Below, piece by piece: positions 54,163 through 64,000 of a DNA stretch of 64,000 nt. Made by a program: the position numbers and the translations under genes. This DNA comes from Devosia salina (GTDB lineage: Bacteria > Pseudomonadota > Alphaproteobacteria > Rhizobiales > Devosiaceae): NCBI RefSeq assembly GCF_019504385.1, contig NZ_CP080590.1:3328001-3392000 (forward strand), read 5' to 3'. Numbering within the stretch: the first letter of the stretch is position 1; each line of letters opens with the position of its first letter. A model generated the notes under the pieces. The model ran no database searches and was not told the DNA's origin. It saw only the letters and a list, made by a program, of their open reading frames with translations.

Positions 54163-54278
54163 TCACCCCCTCCCAACCTCCCCCATCAAGGGGGAGGTGC
54201 TGATCGAGTTTCTGATACGCAACTGCGACAAACTCGGAGCGACACCTCCCCCTTGATGGGGGAGGCGGGAGGGGGTGA
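54163..54278. repeat. Intergenic hairpin repeat, copy 3
   Basis: The outer 12-bp inverted repeat is 54163-54174 with 54267-54278. Inside are two hairpins, 54177-54199 and 54243-54265, that are inverted copies of each other. It lies between serC and serA, which are otherwise adjacent and co-oriented. Confidence 0.88.
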
Positions 54279-54311
54279 TCCCAATATTCAAACTTTCAGG
54301 GACCCATCCAA

Positions 54312-55895
54312 ATGCCCAAAGTTCTCGTTTCGGATAAACTCAGCCCCACCGCCGTCCAGATCTTCAAGGACAATGGCGTCGAGGTGGACTACCTGCCGGA
54401 CCTCGGCAAGGACAAGGACAAGCTGTTCGAGGTGATCGGCCAGTATGATGGCCTGGCCATCCGCTCGGCCACCAAGGTGACCGAAAAGATCCTCTCGGCC
54501 GCCACCAATCTCAAGGTCGTGGGCCGCGCCGGCATCGGTGTCGACAATGTCGATATTCCCGCCGCCACCAAGAAGGGCATCATCGTGATGAACACGCCCT
54601 TCGGCAATTCCATCACCACGGCCGAGCACGCCATTGCCATGATGTTCGCTTTGGCCCGCCAGCTGCCCGAGGCCGACGCGTCCACCCGCGCCAGCAAGTG
54701 GGAAAAGAACCGCTTCATGGGCGTCGAAGTCACAAACAAGGTGCTGGGCCTGATCGGCGCGGGCAATATCGGTTCGATCGTTGCCGACCGCGCCCTTGGC
54801 CTCAAGATGAAGGTCGTGGCCTTCGACCCGTTCCTCACCCCCGAACGCGCCCAGACCATGGGCGTTGAAAAGGTGGAACTGGACGAATTGCTGGCCCGCG
54901 CCGACTTCATTACCCTGCACACCCCGCTGATCGACGCCACCCGCAACATTCTCAACGCCGAAGCCCTGGCCAAGACCAAGAAGGGCGTGCGCATCATCAA
55001 TTGCGCCCGTGGCGGCCTGATCGATGAAGCCGCTCTTTACGAAGCGCTCAAATCCGGCCAGGTGGCCGGTGCGGCGCTGGACGTGTTCCTCGAGGAGCCG
55101 GCCCAGAACAACCCTCTGTTCGAACTGCCCAACGTCATCTGCACGCCGCATCTGGGCGCCTCGACCACCGAAGCGCAGGAAAACGTCGCCCTGCAGGTGG
55201 CCGAGCAGATTTCAGCCTATCTGATGACCGGTGAGATCACCAATGCGCTCAACTTCCCGTCCATCTCGGCCGAGGAAGCCCCGATCATCACCCCCTGGGT
55301 CAAGCTCGCCGAAACGCTCGGCTCCTTTGCCGGCCAGCTGACCGAAACGGCCATTTCGGGCATCAAGATCGAGTTCGAGGGCACCCCGGCCGCGCTCAAC
55401 ATCAAGCCGATGATCGCGGCCGCCATCAATGGCGTGCTGAAGCCCTCGCTGGGCGACATCAACATGGTCTCGGCGCCGCAGATCGCCAAGGACCGCGGCA
55501 TCGTGGTCGAGACCACCACCCGCGACCAGCAGGGCGCCTATGAGGGCTATATCCGCCTGACCGTGACCACCGAGCGCCAGACCCGGGGCCTGGCGGGCAC
55601 CCTGTTTGCCAATGGCAAGTCGCGCATCATCCAGGTCAAGGACATCAACATGGAAGCGGAAGTCACCCCGCACATGCTCTATGTCACCAATGAGGACAAG
55701 CCGGGCCATATCGGCCGCCTGGGCACCATCCTGGGCAAGCTGGGCATCAACATCGCCAACTTCAATCTCGGCCGCGCCGAGATCGGCGGCGATGCCATCG
55801 CCCTGGTCTCCATCGACGGCACGCTGACCGAAGCGCAACTCGCCGAAATCGCCGCCCTGGAAGGCGTCAAGCAGGCCAAGGCGCTGAGTTTCTAA
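54312..55895 (+). CDS. serA: D-3-phosphoglycerate dehydrogenase SerA
   Basis: A 527-residue long-form enzyme for the first step of serine synthesis. It has the catalytic domain, the NAD Rossmann motif VLGLIGAGNIGSIVADRALG, the substrate region INCARGGLIDEAALYEAL and the His-Glu relay near ICTPHLGASTTEAQEN. An allosteric intervening domain and a C-terminal ACT domain (NEDKPGHIGRLGTILGKLGI) for serine feedback follow. It is probably cotranscribed with serC through the hairpin repeat. Confidence 0.97.
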   Translation: MPKVLVSDKLSPTAVQIFKDNGVEVDYLPDLGKDKDKLFEVIGQYDGLAIRSATKVTEKILSAATNLKVVGRAGIGVDNVDIPAATKKGIIVMNTPFGNSITTAEHAIAMMFALARQLPEADASTRASKWEKNRFMGVEVTNKVLGLIGAGNIGSIVADRALGLKMKVVAFDPFLTPERAQTMGVEKVELDELLARADFITLHTPLIDATRNILNAEALAKTKKGVRIINCARGGLIDEAALYEALKSGQVAGAALDVFLEEPAQNNPLFELPNVICTPHLGASTTEAQENVALQVAEQISAYLMTGEITNALNFPSISAEEAPIITPWVKLAETLGSFAGQLTETAISGIKIEFEGTPAALNIKPMIAAAINGVLKPSLGDINMVSAPQIAKDRGIVVETTTRDQQGAYEGYIRLTVTTERQTRGLAGTLFANGKSRIIQVKDINMEAEVTPHMLYVTNEDKPGHIGRLGTILGKLGINIANFNLGRAEIGGDAIALVSIDGTLTEAQLAEIAALEGVKQAKALSF

Positions 55896-55922
55896 AGCCG
55901 CCGCGGCCTCTCAAATGCACAC

Positions 55923-56384
55923 CTATTTGGCGTCCCGCCATTCATATCGCGGGGCGCCCAATTTGTCCTTGTAGCTATCACGAAGGCGCCGCGCCTCTTC
56001 GAGGACCTCTGCTGGCTGCTGCACCTTGGCCTCCTCACCGTCAAAGACGATGCCCCCGGTAACCCGCGCATAGCTGCCTGCCGCCGCAAGGACCGAAATG
56101 AGCTCGCGATAATCCCCGCCGAAATAGAACGACATGGCATACTGCCAGGGTCCGCCAACGTCCCAACCTTCCTCGCCGAGTTCGCTGACAAGGGCGGCAC
56201 AATCTTCGTGGAAGACTTCAAATCCCGTCCCCGCCCCATCCAGTCGAACAGGCAGGAAGCCTCTCAACTCCTCGAAGACTGCCGATTGGTAGAGCAGCAG
56301 GTCGAAGCCGTCCGCATCAAGGCCAGCCTGCCACTCGCGCATGGTCGCAGTCCGATTGGAAAACACAGTTACCGACATCGACAT
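55923..56384 (-). CDS. Hypothetical conserved soluble protein
   Basis: 153 residues from ATG at 56384 (MSMSVTVFSN). No signal or membrane segment. It has a strand-rich start (VTVFSNRTATMREWQAGLDA), GFDLLLYQSAVFEELRGFLP, and the C-terminal block SYARVTGGIVFDGEEAKVQQ. I have seen such sequences as stand-alone hypotheticals near immunity-type genes, but I cannot assign a family. The ORF is open upstream to 56435, which is unlikely to be used. It faces serA and follows the EamA gene on the same strand. Confidence 0.65.
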   Translation of the reverse strand: MSMSVTVFSNRTATMREWQAGLDADGFDLLLYQSAVFEELRGFLPVRLDGAGTGFEVFHEDCAALVSELGEEGWDVGGPWQYAMSFYFGGDYRELISVLAAAGSYARVTGGIVFDGEEAKVQQPAEVLEEARRLRDSYKDKLGAPRYEWRDAK

Positions 56385-56435
56385 GAGCGCCCCCTCTTTG
56401 AACAAAAGAGGAACACAGCGACATGCCAGTGGCAA

Positions 56436-57395
56436 CTACGGAGCACTGCGTAGAGCGCTGCGCCTTGCCGCCCATTCGGCCAGCAGGATACCGCCAAAGA
56501 TGATGGCGGCGGCGATGAAGTGGTAGGCCTCGAGCGTTTCGCCCAGAATGATCACCGAGCCCAGTGTCCCGAACACCGGGATGAGGTTGTGGCTGGGCGC
56601 AGCGCGATTGGCGCCCACCAGTTCAACGCCGCGCGCATAGGCGACCTGGCTGAACATGGACGGAAACACCGCCACATAGGCAATCACTGCCCAGACCACC
56701 GGCGGCGCCGAACCCAGCGTCGCCACCTGCCCGAGCCCGTCCGGCGAGAAGGCCAGCATGATGACGGCGGTGATTGCCGCACCGGAAAAGCTGACCGCCA
56801 TGAAGCTCAGAATGTGCATTTTGGGGCGGAAGCGCAGGGCGAGGGTATAGGTGGTATAGGCCAGGCATGCGAGCATGACGAAGCCGTCGCCGATATTGAT
56901 GTCGAGCGTCAAGATGCGCGCCAGATCGCCATGGGTTGCCGTCAGCATCACGCCGGTGATCGCCAGCAGCACCCCGATGATCTGGATTGGCTTGGCCCGC
57001 ACCCGGAAGATGATGAAATTGGCGCCCAGGATCAGCATGGGCAGCGAGCCCTGCTCGATCGCCGAATTGACCGCCGTCGTCGTCTGCAGCCCCAGATAGA
57101 GAAAGCCGTTGAACAGCGCATAGCCGACTGCACCATAGGCCATCAGCACCGGCCAGAAACGGCGTATCACCCCGAGGTCGCCGCGCAGATGCGGCCAGGC
57201 AAACGGGAGGATGAAACTGGTGGCGAGCACGCAGCGGCTGGCCAGCAGCAGGAACGGATCGATCTGCCCCACGGTGAGCTTGGCGGCCACCACATTGCCA
57301 CCCCAGAACAGCGGGGCCAGAATCAGAAGCAGATAGGGTTGATCCAGGACGCGGGCGAATATGCCGCTATTTTGCTGTGGGTGCGGCTTTGTCAT
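56436..57395 (-). CDS. DMT superfamily (EamA) transporter
   Basis: 319 residues with ten hydrophobic segments in two EamA repeats: YLLLILAPLFWGGNVVAAKL opens the first, FVMLACLAYTTYTLALRFRP the second, and LIPVFGTLGSVIILGETLEA closes the fold. Such exporters move amino acids, nucleobases or other metabolites; the substrate is not predictable. The ATG at 57395 is chosen; the same frame stays open far upstream through purA on the other strand, which is a shadow. Confidence 0.93.
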   Translation of the reverse strand: MTKPHPQQNSGIFARVLDQPYLLLILAPLFWGGNVVAAKLTVGQIDPFLLLASRCVLATSFILPFAWPHLRGDLGVIRRFWPVLMAYGAVGYALFNGFLYLGLQTTTAVNSAIEQGSLPMLILGANFIIFRVRAKPIQIIGVLLAITGVMLTATHGDLARILTLDINIGDGFVMLACLAYTTYTLALRFRPKMHILSFMAVSFSGAAITAVIMLAFSPDGLGQVATLGSAPPVVWAVIAYVAVFPSMFSQVAYARGVELVGANRAAPSHNLIPVFGTLGSVIILGETLEAYHFIAAAIIFGGILLAEWAARRSALRSAP

Positions 57396-57548
57396 CGTCG
57401 CCCGGGTGATGTAAGGACAATCGGACTTATCAGTTATTCGGCCGCAATCAAACCCGACAAAGGTGGCCGGGAGGACTTCACGTCCAATCATCGTGGACCT
57501 GATTCGGGCCGGTCCTTTTCGTGTGCCTTGTTTGGGGAAGACTGAAAT

Positions 57549-58838
<1,290 letters not shown>

Positions 58839-58886
58839 GAAATTTTGATACAAGACTGCGCTGTCAGAGTGAGTACCAAGTAGCCA

Positions 58887-60971
58887 ATGGCGGATTACAA
58901 GGAGCTGTTGCGTCGGGCAATCTCGGCGCTGCCGGAGAACAACGGGGCCGCGCGGCGCGCGGTCTATGAGAAGGCGCGTTCCGCTCTGGTTGGACAGCTG
59001 CGCGCTATCCAGCCCCCGCTTCCGGCCCGGGACATTACCCAGCACCGCCTGCAGCTCGAAGACTGTATCCGCCAGGTCGAACAGGAAGCCAGCGAGGCCG
59101 TGATCAGCCTCGGGCGCGACGGACCCCTGTCCCCGCGCCCGGCCCCACGCCCCACGCCAGCACCGGCGCCCGCGCCGGCAGCGCCAAAACCGGCCCCGGA
59201 ACCCGTGCCGGCACCTAGCGCGGCCGCGGAGCCCACCAAGGCGGAACCGGTGGCCAGCGAGCCGGCCGAACCGGCCAGGGCACAGCCGCCCGAAGCCGAA
59301 GCTGAAGCTGAAACTGCACCTGAGCCCGTCGCCGAGCCCGAACCCGAACCGTCACCGGTCGAAACCAGGGCCGAGCCGGTCGAGGAACCTGTCACACAGG
59401 ATACCGGCGCACCTTTGGCCGCGGCCGCTCCCACCTCGATCGAGGACATCATCACCCAGGCCGCCGCGACGAGCGGCGTCACGGTGGATCGCGTCGACTC
59501 GGTAGCGCCCGAAACCGCGACCCCCGAGGCCCCGGCTGCGGCTCAGACCCCGGCCGAGAGCCCGGTGGCCGTATCGCCCCCGGCCGAGCCCAAGCCCGCG
59601 CGCCCCTCGTTCTTCTCCCCTCGTCCCGAGCCTGCCGTACAGGCAATGGGAACCGGCACCGGCGCCGCATCTGCCGCGAGCCTGGCGCCCCGGATCGAGC
59701 CGATCCTGGGCAGCACCGCGCTTGCCAGCCAGCCGGTCGCCACCGAACCCGTGATCATCGAACCGCCGCTGCCCGTCGACACGGCCCTATCGAGCGTACG
59801 CGAGGTGGACGTCGAGCAGGACGACACCCGCGAGGCCGAAGGCGCGATCGAACGCGCCATCGAGACGCTGGACCGCGAAGCGCGCGGTGAAACCACCGAG
59901 CCCCTGCCTGAACGCAGCGGCACCACCCAACCCGAAGGCGAATTGCAGGACGAGGATGCCGGCTTTGCGCCGGCCGGCGCGGAGCGGCGCTCGGGCGCGG
60001 GGCTCACCATCTTCCTTATCGTCTTTGCCATTCTCCTGGCGGGCGTTGGCGGCGCCGGCTACTGGGCCTGGCGCGAAGGCTATGTCGACCTCGACCAGAT
60101 GTTCGGGCGCAGCCAGACCCCCGTCACCGAGCCCGTGACCACGACCGAGCCTTCCGCCGTCCCGACCATGGACAATGCCACCCCCACGACCTCGTCCGGC
60201 GAAGAGGGTGCCTCCGGCCCCGGCAATACGGCCACCACGGCCGCGACCGAACCGACCAGCGCGCTGGAAGTGACCGACGACCGGCTCGAACCCACGCCGG
60301 AACCGGTGACCCCCACCGGCACTGAGACTGTCCTCCCCTCGATCGGCAACAGCGAGATCAAGACCGAGGAACGGCTCTCGGGCGAGGACACCTCGATTGC
60401 CGCCACCGAGGACCCGGCCGCCAGCGTCGATCCTGCCGATCTGGCAGGCAACCAGTCACTCTTGCTGGAGGCCTCGGCCAATGGCCAGGGCGGCGCGGTG
60501 CCGTTCTCGGGCACGGTGGAATGGACCGAGGGCACCGACGAGATCGGCCTGCCGACCCTGTTGGGCGAGGCCAGCATCCCCGCGCGGAACCTCGGCGTGT
60601 CGATCATCATCCGCAAGAACAACGACCCGGTGCTGCCTGCCAGCCATCTGATGGAAATCAGCTTCGACGTGCCCGACACCTTTGTCGGCGGCTCGATAGC
60701 GACCCTGGCCGGCGTGCTGCTCAAGGACCAGGAACTGGTGCCCGGCACCGCCCTCGCGGGCGCCGCAGCGCGCGTTGTGGGCAATTCCTTCCTGTTTGCG
60801 CTCAGCGCCTCCGAGGGTGACCTGACAGCCAACACCGACCTGCTCGAGAACCGCCGCTGGCTCGACCTCGCCATCGTCTATGGAACGGGCCGCAATGCCA
60901 TCCTCACGCTGGAAAAGGATGATGAGGCACAGGCGCTGTTCGAAAAGGTCCTGGCCGCCTGGGCGCAATAG
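58887..60971 (+). CDS. Large bitopic membrane protein of unknown function
   Basis: 694 residues. The N-terminal helical module (MADYKELLRRAISALPENN, AIQPPLPARDITQHRLQLED, about 1-75) is followed by about 290 residues rich in Pro, Ala and Glu. One transmembrane helix (LTIFLIVFAILLAGVGGAGY) is at about residue 373-392. A second disordered stretch follows, then a beta-rich C-terminal domain (about 510-694) with SASEGDLTANTDLLENRRWL. The N-terminus should be cytoplasmic and the C-terminus periplasmic. I know similar purA-linked genes in Hyphomicrobiales but no function. Its stop abuts the convergent thiQ stop with no gap. Confidence 0.8.
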   Translation: MADYKELLRRAISALPENNGAARRAVYEKARSALVGQLRAIQPPLPARDITQHRLQLEDCIRQVEQEASEAVISLGRDGPLSPRPAPRPTPAPAPAPAAPKPAPEPVPAPSAAAEPTKAEPVASEPAEPARAQPPEAEAEAETAPEPVAEPEPEPSPVETRAEPVEEPVTQDTGAPLAAAAPTSIEDIITQAAATSGVTVDRVDSVAPETATPEAPAAAQTPAESPVAVSPPAEPKPARPSFFSPRPEPAVQAMGTGTGAASAASLAPRIEPILGSTALASQPVATEPVIIEPPLPVDTALSSVREVDVEQDDTREAEGAIERAIETLDREARGETTEPLPERSGTTQPEGELQDEDAGFAPAGAERRSGAGLTIFLIVFAILLAGVGGAGYWAWREGYVDLDQMFGRSQTPVTEPVTTTEPSAVPTMDNATPTTSSGEEGASGPGNTATTAATEPTSALEVTDDRLEPTPEPVTPTGTETVLPSIGNSEIKTEERLSGEDTSIAATEDPAASVDPADLAGNQSLLLEASANGQGGAVPFSGTVEWTEGTDEIGLPTLLGEASIPARNLGVSIIIRKNNDPVLPASHLMEISFDVPDTFVGGSIATLAGVLLKDQELVPGTALAGAAARVVGNSFLFALSASEGDLTANTDLLENRRWLDLAIVYGTGRNAILTLEKDDEAQALFEKVLAAWAQ

Positions 60972-61610
60972 CTAGACGCGCTCCAGGCCGCCATCGATGA
61001 TGCGATAGTGCCGGCCCGCCAGCGCGGCGATATCGTCGGCATGGTGGCTGACGAGAATGGTGTGCCAGCCATGGCGCCGGGTGAGTTCGCCCACCAGGTC
61101 CCGCGTGGTCTTGCGGGTCTCGTCGTCGAGTGCCGAAAACGGTTCGTCCAGCAGCAGCACCGGCCGGTTGCGCAGCAGCGTTCGTGCCAATGCCACGCGT
61201 TGCTTCTGCCCGCCGGACAGGGTCGAGGTCGGCTTTGCCTCAAAGCCCGCCAGCCCGACCTCGGACAGGGCCGCCGCCACCTTCTGCCGACCCTCGTCTC
61301 GCGATGTGCCGCGCGGCAATCCGAGGGCGGCATTGTCCTCGGCGCTCAGGTGTTCGAACAGATTGTCGGCCTGCAGCAACAGGGACACGGGTCGTGTCTC
61401 GGGCGGGAGCGGCAGCAGGCCGACGCCATCCAGACTGAGCGATCCGCTGGTGGGGAGGATAAATCCGGCGAGGAGGTCGAGCAGGGTCGACTTGCCCGAG
61501 CCGCTGGCCCCGGAAATGGCGGTGACCACGCCCGGCTCCGCCTCGAGGGTGAAGCGATAGGGTCTCGTCTGCCCCGGATAGGCAAAGACCAGGTCATCGG
61601 CGCGGAGCAT
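60972..61610 (-). CDS. thiQ: Thiamine ABC transporter ATP-binding protein ThiQ
   Basis: A 212-residue short ABC ATPase of the thiamine/TPP importer. Walker A is GASGSGKSTLLDLL, the Q-loop region is VSLLLQADNLFEHLSAEDNA, the ABC signature STLSGGQKQRVALART, Walker B VLLLDEPFSALDD and the H-loop VSHHADDI. The start at 61610 overlaps thiP by 17 bases. It powers uptake through ThiP. Confidence 0.95.
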   Translation of the reverse strand: MLRADDLVFAYPGQTRPYRFTLEAEPGVVTAISGASGSGKSTLLDLLAGFILPTSGSLSLDGVGLLPLPPETRPVSLLLQADNLFEHLSAEDNAALGLPRGTSRDEGRQKVAAALSEVGLAGFEAKPTSTLSGGQKQRVALARTLLRNRPVLLLDEPFSALDDETRKTTRDLVGELTRRHGWHTILVSHHADDIAALAGRHYRIIDGGLERV

Positions 61611-63186
61611 GGGCGATCCTTTCGACGAGGCGCGGCAGGCCGACAAAGGCGGCAATGGTGAAGATCAGCAACAGCGCGGCGATGGCCGCCGCATCATTGC
61701 TGCGATACGAACCCAGCGCGCGATACATCATCAGCGGCAGGGTCTGGAAGTCCTGCGTACCGAACAGGGCAATGACGCCAAGGTCGCCCAGCGAAAAGCA
61801 GAAGGCGAGCGCCAGCATCAGCCCGATATCGCGCCCCAGCAGCGGGTATTCGATGGCTATGAATTGTTGCCAGCCGCTGAGGCCCAGGGACCGGATCAGC
61901 TTGCCGCGCGTAGCCATGATCGCTTCGAGCGGCGGTCCCAGCGTGGCGACGGCGAAGGGCAGCGAGAGGAGGCTGTTGGCGATCACCACCACCACGGGTG
62001 CCGCAGTGCCGATCGGGACCCCAAGGGTCCGCACCAGGAGGAAGAAGCCCAACGACAGCACCACGGCCGGCACGGCGAGATAGGCGAAAGCGGGAATGCC
62101 CAGCAGCGTCCGCCCGAGCGGGTGTCCAGTCGCGCTGCGCCCCAATGCCAGAAGCAGCGCCAGCACCAGGGTCAGGAGCGCCGAGGCCGTGCCGATGACG
62201 ACGCTGGTTGCGGTCGCGCGCCAGAAGCCGGCCTGCCCGAGGACCCGCAGGAGCCCGCCGGCCAGCCCGTCATAGAGCACCGAAACCAGCGGCAGGGCGA
62301 AGCCTACGCCGGCCAGCACCAGGACCAGCCATTGCAGCGCCCGCACGGCCCGGCGGTCGCGCCAGCGTGGCGGGGTCGAACGGGAGAGGGCCGACGGCAC
62401 CGGGGTGAACACCGAGGCGAGAAGGATGACCACCGAACAGACCCCGATCTGGGTCAGGGCCAGCCGCACCGCCCCGACCAGGTCGAAATCGAGCCTTACG
62501 GCGGTATAGATCGCCACTTCCAGCGTCTGGTTGGCCGGCCCACCGCCCAGCAGCAGCACGATGGGGAAGCTGGTGAAGGCCAGGAGGAAAATGATGGCCC
62601 CAAGCCCCGGCAGGCTGCCGCGCAGCGCCGGCCAGTCGATGAGGGTGAAACGCTGCACCGCGCCAAGGGCAAGCGATTGCCCGACCTTGAGCCGGCTCTG
62701 CGGGATAGCATCGAGCCGCGCCAAGAGGATGCGGGCGGCAAAGGCGCCGTCGAGCACCACATGGGCCAGCAATATGCCCGAAAGGCCATAGGCGGGGCTC
62801 TCGAACTGGATGCCGAACAGCGCATTGGCGACCTGGTTGATCCAGCCATTGCGCCCCCAGATGGAGAGGAGCCCGAAGGCCACCACCATGCCCGGCGTCA
62901 CAATGGCGGCGGCAAACAGGCCCACGACCAGGTCGCGCCCGGCGAAGCGCAGCCGGTTGAGCGCCCAGGCCACGGCGATGCCGACCGCGAGGGACAGCAC
63001 GGTTGTGAGGCCCGCCTGCAGCGCCGTCATCCGCAACAGATGCGCAATGTCGATGCGTGAACCACTCGCCGCATCCGTGGCCGCCGCCAGGATCGCCCAC
63101 AGCACCGCCGCGATCAGCGCCGCGATGACGAGCGTGAGGATCGCGGCCGACGCAATGCGGATGGGGCGGCGTGGCAGGGTCAGCAT
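61594..63186 (-). CDS. thiP: Thiamine ABC transporter permease ThiP
   Basis: A 530-residue fused dimeric permease with about 12 transmembrane helices and two EAA-like loops (RFTLIDWPALRGSLPGLGAI in the first half, FIAIEYPLLGRDIGLMLALA in the second). Fused ThiP of this length is normal. The start at 63186 (MLTLPRRPI) removes a frame extension made by the upstream hairpin repeat. Order is thiB-thiP-thiQ on the minus strand. Confidence 0.95.
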   Translation of the reverse strand: MLTLPRRPIRIASAAILTLVIAALIAAVLWAILAAATDAASGSRIDIAHLLRMTALQAGLTTVLSLAVGIAVAWALNRLRFAGRDLVVGLFAAAIVTPGMVVAFGLLSIWGRNGWINQVANALFGIQFESPAYGLSGILLAHVVLDGAFAARILLARLDAIPQSRLKVGQSLALGAVQRFTLIDWPALRGSLPGLGAIIFLLAFTSFPIVLLLGGGPANQTLEVAIYTAVRLDFDLVGAVRLALTQIGVCSVVILLASVFTPVPSALSRSTPPRWRDRRAVRALQWLVLVLAGVGFALPLVSVLYDGLAGGLLRVLGQAGFWRATATSVVIGTASALLTLVLALLLALGRSATGHPLGRTLLGIPAFAYLAVPAVVLSLGFFLLVRTLGVPIGTAAPVVVVIANSLLSLPFAVATLGPPLEAIMATRGKLIRSLGLSGWQQFIAIEYPLLGRDIGLMLALAFCFSLGDLGVIALFGTQDFQTLPLMMYRALGSYRSNDAAAIAALLLIFTIAAFVGLPRLVERIAHAPRR

Positions 63187-63210
63187 GGTACTCGGCCCTG
63201 CCGCACACAC

Positions 63211-63321
63211 GATGCAACTCCCTCCCCCTCGCGGGGAGGGGAGGAGTGGGGGGTCGCACAAGCAGGTTGCTCGTGAAGCACCCCCACCCAACCTCCCCCC
63301 TCAAGGGGGAGGAGTTGCATC
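63211..63321. repeat. Intergenic hairpin repeat, copy 4
   Basis: The outer arms are GATGCAACTCC (63211-63221) and GGAGTTGCATC (63311-63321), with CT-rich hairpins inside each end. It fills most of the 151-base gap between thiB and thiP, so it interrupts an operon. Confidence 0.85.
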
Positions 63322-63337
63322 GAGCTTGCCACGGTCC

Positions 63338-64000
63338 CTACTGCACCGCCGCCAGCATTTCCTCGATCCAGGCCGAGGAATTGGCGGTGATTTCGGCTTC
63401 GTTGAGGCGCAGCGTCTTGTCCGGCTGCGGCAGGTCCGCGAAGGCCGGATCGAGATCGCCCCCCAGATCCACCACCGGGAACATCCAATTGGTGGTGGGG
63501 ATGACCTTCTGGCCTTCGACCGAGGTCAGATAGGCCAGGAAATCCCGCGCCAGGTCCTGATGCGGCGACGACTTGAGAATGCCGGCGACCTCGATCTGGG
63601 CAAAATGCCCCTCCTCGAACAGCGCCGCCTTGATGGTGTGATCACCCTCATCGAGGATGTGATAGGCCGGCGAGGTGGTGTAGGAGAGCACCATGTCCGC
63701 CTCGCCATCGAGGAACAGCGCATAGCTCTCGCTCCATTCGCGCGTGATGGTGAGGATATGCGGCTTGAGACCGGCCCAGATTTCCGGCGCACGATCGCCA
63801 TAGGCGGCCTTGACCCAGAGCAGCAGCCCCAGGCCCGGCGTGGCCGAACGCGGGTCCTGGATGGCGATCTTGACGTCCTCGGGCAGCGCAATCAGCTCCT
63901 CGAACGAGGCCGGCGGCGCGTCCATGCGGTCGGTGTCCCACATGAAGGCGAAATGCGAATAGTCGAACGGCACGAATTGCGCATCGGTCCATGCCGTCGG
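63338..64000 (-). CDS. thiB: Thiamine ABC transporter substrate-binding protein ThiB, partial
   Basis: The 3' 663 bases of the gene; the N-terminus, including the signal peptide, lies beyond the window. The visible 220 residues begin PTAWTDAQFVPFDYSHFAFM in frame and contain FEELIALPEDVKIAIQDPRS, TREWSESYALFLDGEADMVL and VIPTTNWMFPVVDLGGDLDP, matching the C-terminal two-thirds of ThiB. It captures thiamine or its phosphates in the periplasm for ThiP/ThiQ. A TPP riboswitch would be expected upstream but is off-window. Confidence 0.93.
   Translation of the reverse strand, partial: PTAWTDAQFVPFDYSHFAFMWDTDRMDAPPASFEELIALPEDVKIAIQDPRSATPGLGLLLWVKAAYGDRAPEIWAGLKPHILTITREWSESYALFLDGEADMVLSYTTSPAYHILDEGDHTIKAALFEEGHFAQIEVAGILKSSPHQDLARDFLAYLTSVEGQKVIPTTNWMFPVVDLGGDLDPAFADLPQPDKTLRLNEAEITANSSAWIEEMLAAVQ

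Noticed and set aside
63338..64000. A TPP riboswitch controlling the thiamine operon
   Set aside because: It would lie upstream of thiB, beyond the end of the window, so nothing can be said.

Overview
The window reads as a chromosomal segment of a high-GC alphaproteobacterium of the order Hyphomicrobiales (Rhizobiales), most like a Devosia relative. The basis is the whole CtrA cell-cycle set (ctrA, chpT, sciP), the flagellar regulator flbD, an alphaproteobacterial serC-serA pair, rpoH and an EipA/DUF1134 envelope protein. The genus is an inference from gene content. I see no prophage, insertion sequence, CRISPR array or rRNA; there is one tRNA (Met, CAU).

Layout. 1-6.5 kb: chemotaxis operon (two tandem receptors, cheW, cheR, cheB and an unfamiliar coiled-coil protein carrying two degenerate receptor-tip sequences). 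6.5-12.2 kb: tRNA-Met, a VOC dioxygenase, an ECF sigma factor paired with a membrane VWA protein, and mnmA. 12.4-23.6 kb: flagellar genes fliK-flgD (behind a sigma-54 type promoter), sciP, then fliF-fliG-fliH-fliN-flbD-flhA. 23.6-34.0 kb: mixed housekeeping (DUF305, LysE, DUF2934, a zinc peptidase, rluD, eipA), the phosphotransferase gene chpT with a single-domain receiver, and an ECF42-type sigma factor. 34.2-37.2 kb: ctrA divergent from fliI-fliJ. 37.2-45.4 kb: PRC-barrel protein, GNAT, rpoH, ftsH, glmM and an outer-membrane beta-barrel. 45.5-52.8 kb: accessory metabolism (fused GMC oxidoreductase, sorbosone-dehydrogenase-like protein, a TetR-controlled cluster with a metallo-beta-lactamase-fold hydrolase, ester cyclase and nitronate monooxygenase). 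52.9-64 kb: serC-serA, a DMT transporter, purA, a large membrane protein, and thiQ-thiP-thiB, with thiB cut by the window edge.

How the parts work together. ChpT passes phosphate to CtrA, SciP restrains CtrA, and CtrA and FlbD normally drive early and late flagellar genes in this group. The intergenic DNA fits that scheme: CtrA-like TTAA-N7 motifs precede fliF, chpT, sciP and the outer-membrane protein gene, four GANTC methylation sites lie upstream of ctrA, and a -24/-12 promoter precedes fliK.

The most unusual observations are the two-tip pseudo-receptor protein in the chemotaxis operon, the three-way cruciform sequence that contains the sciP stop codon, a hairpin that would cover the sciP ribosome binding site, and a family of about 110-160 bp hairpin repeats at four intergenic sites, one inside the thiamine operon.
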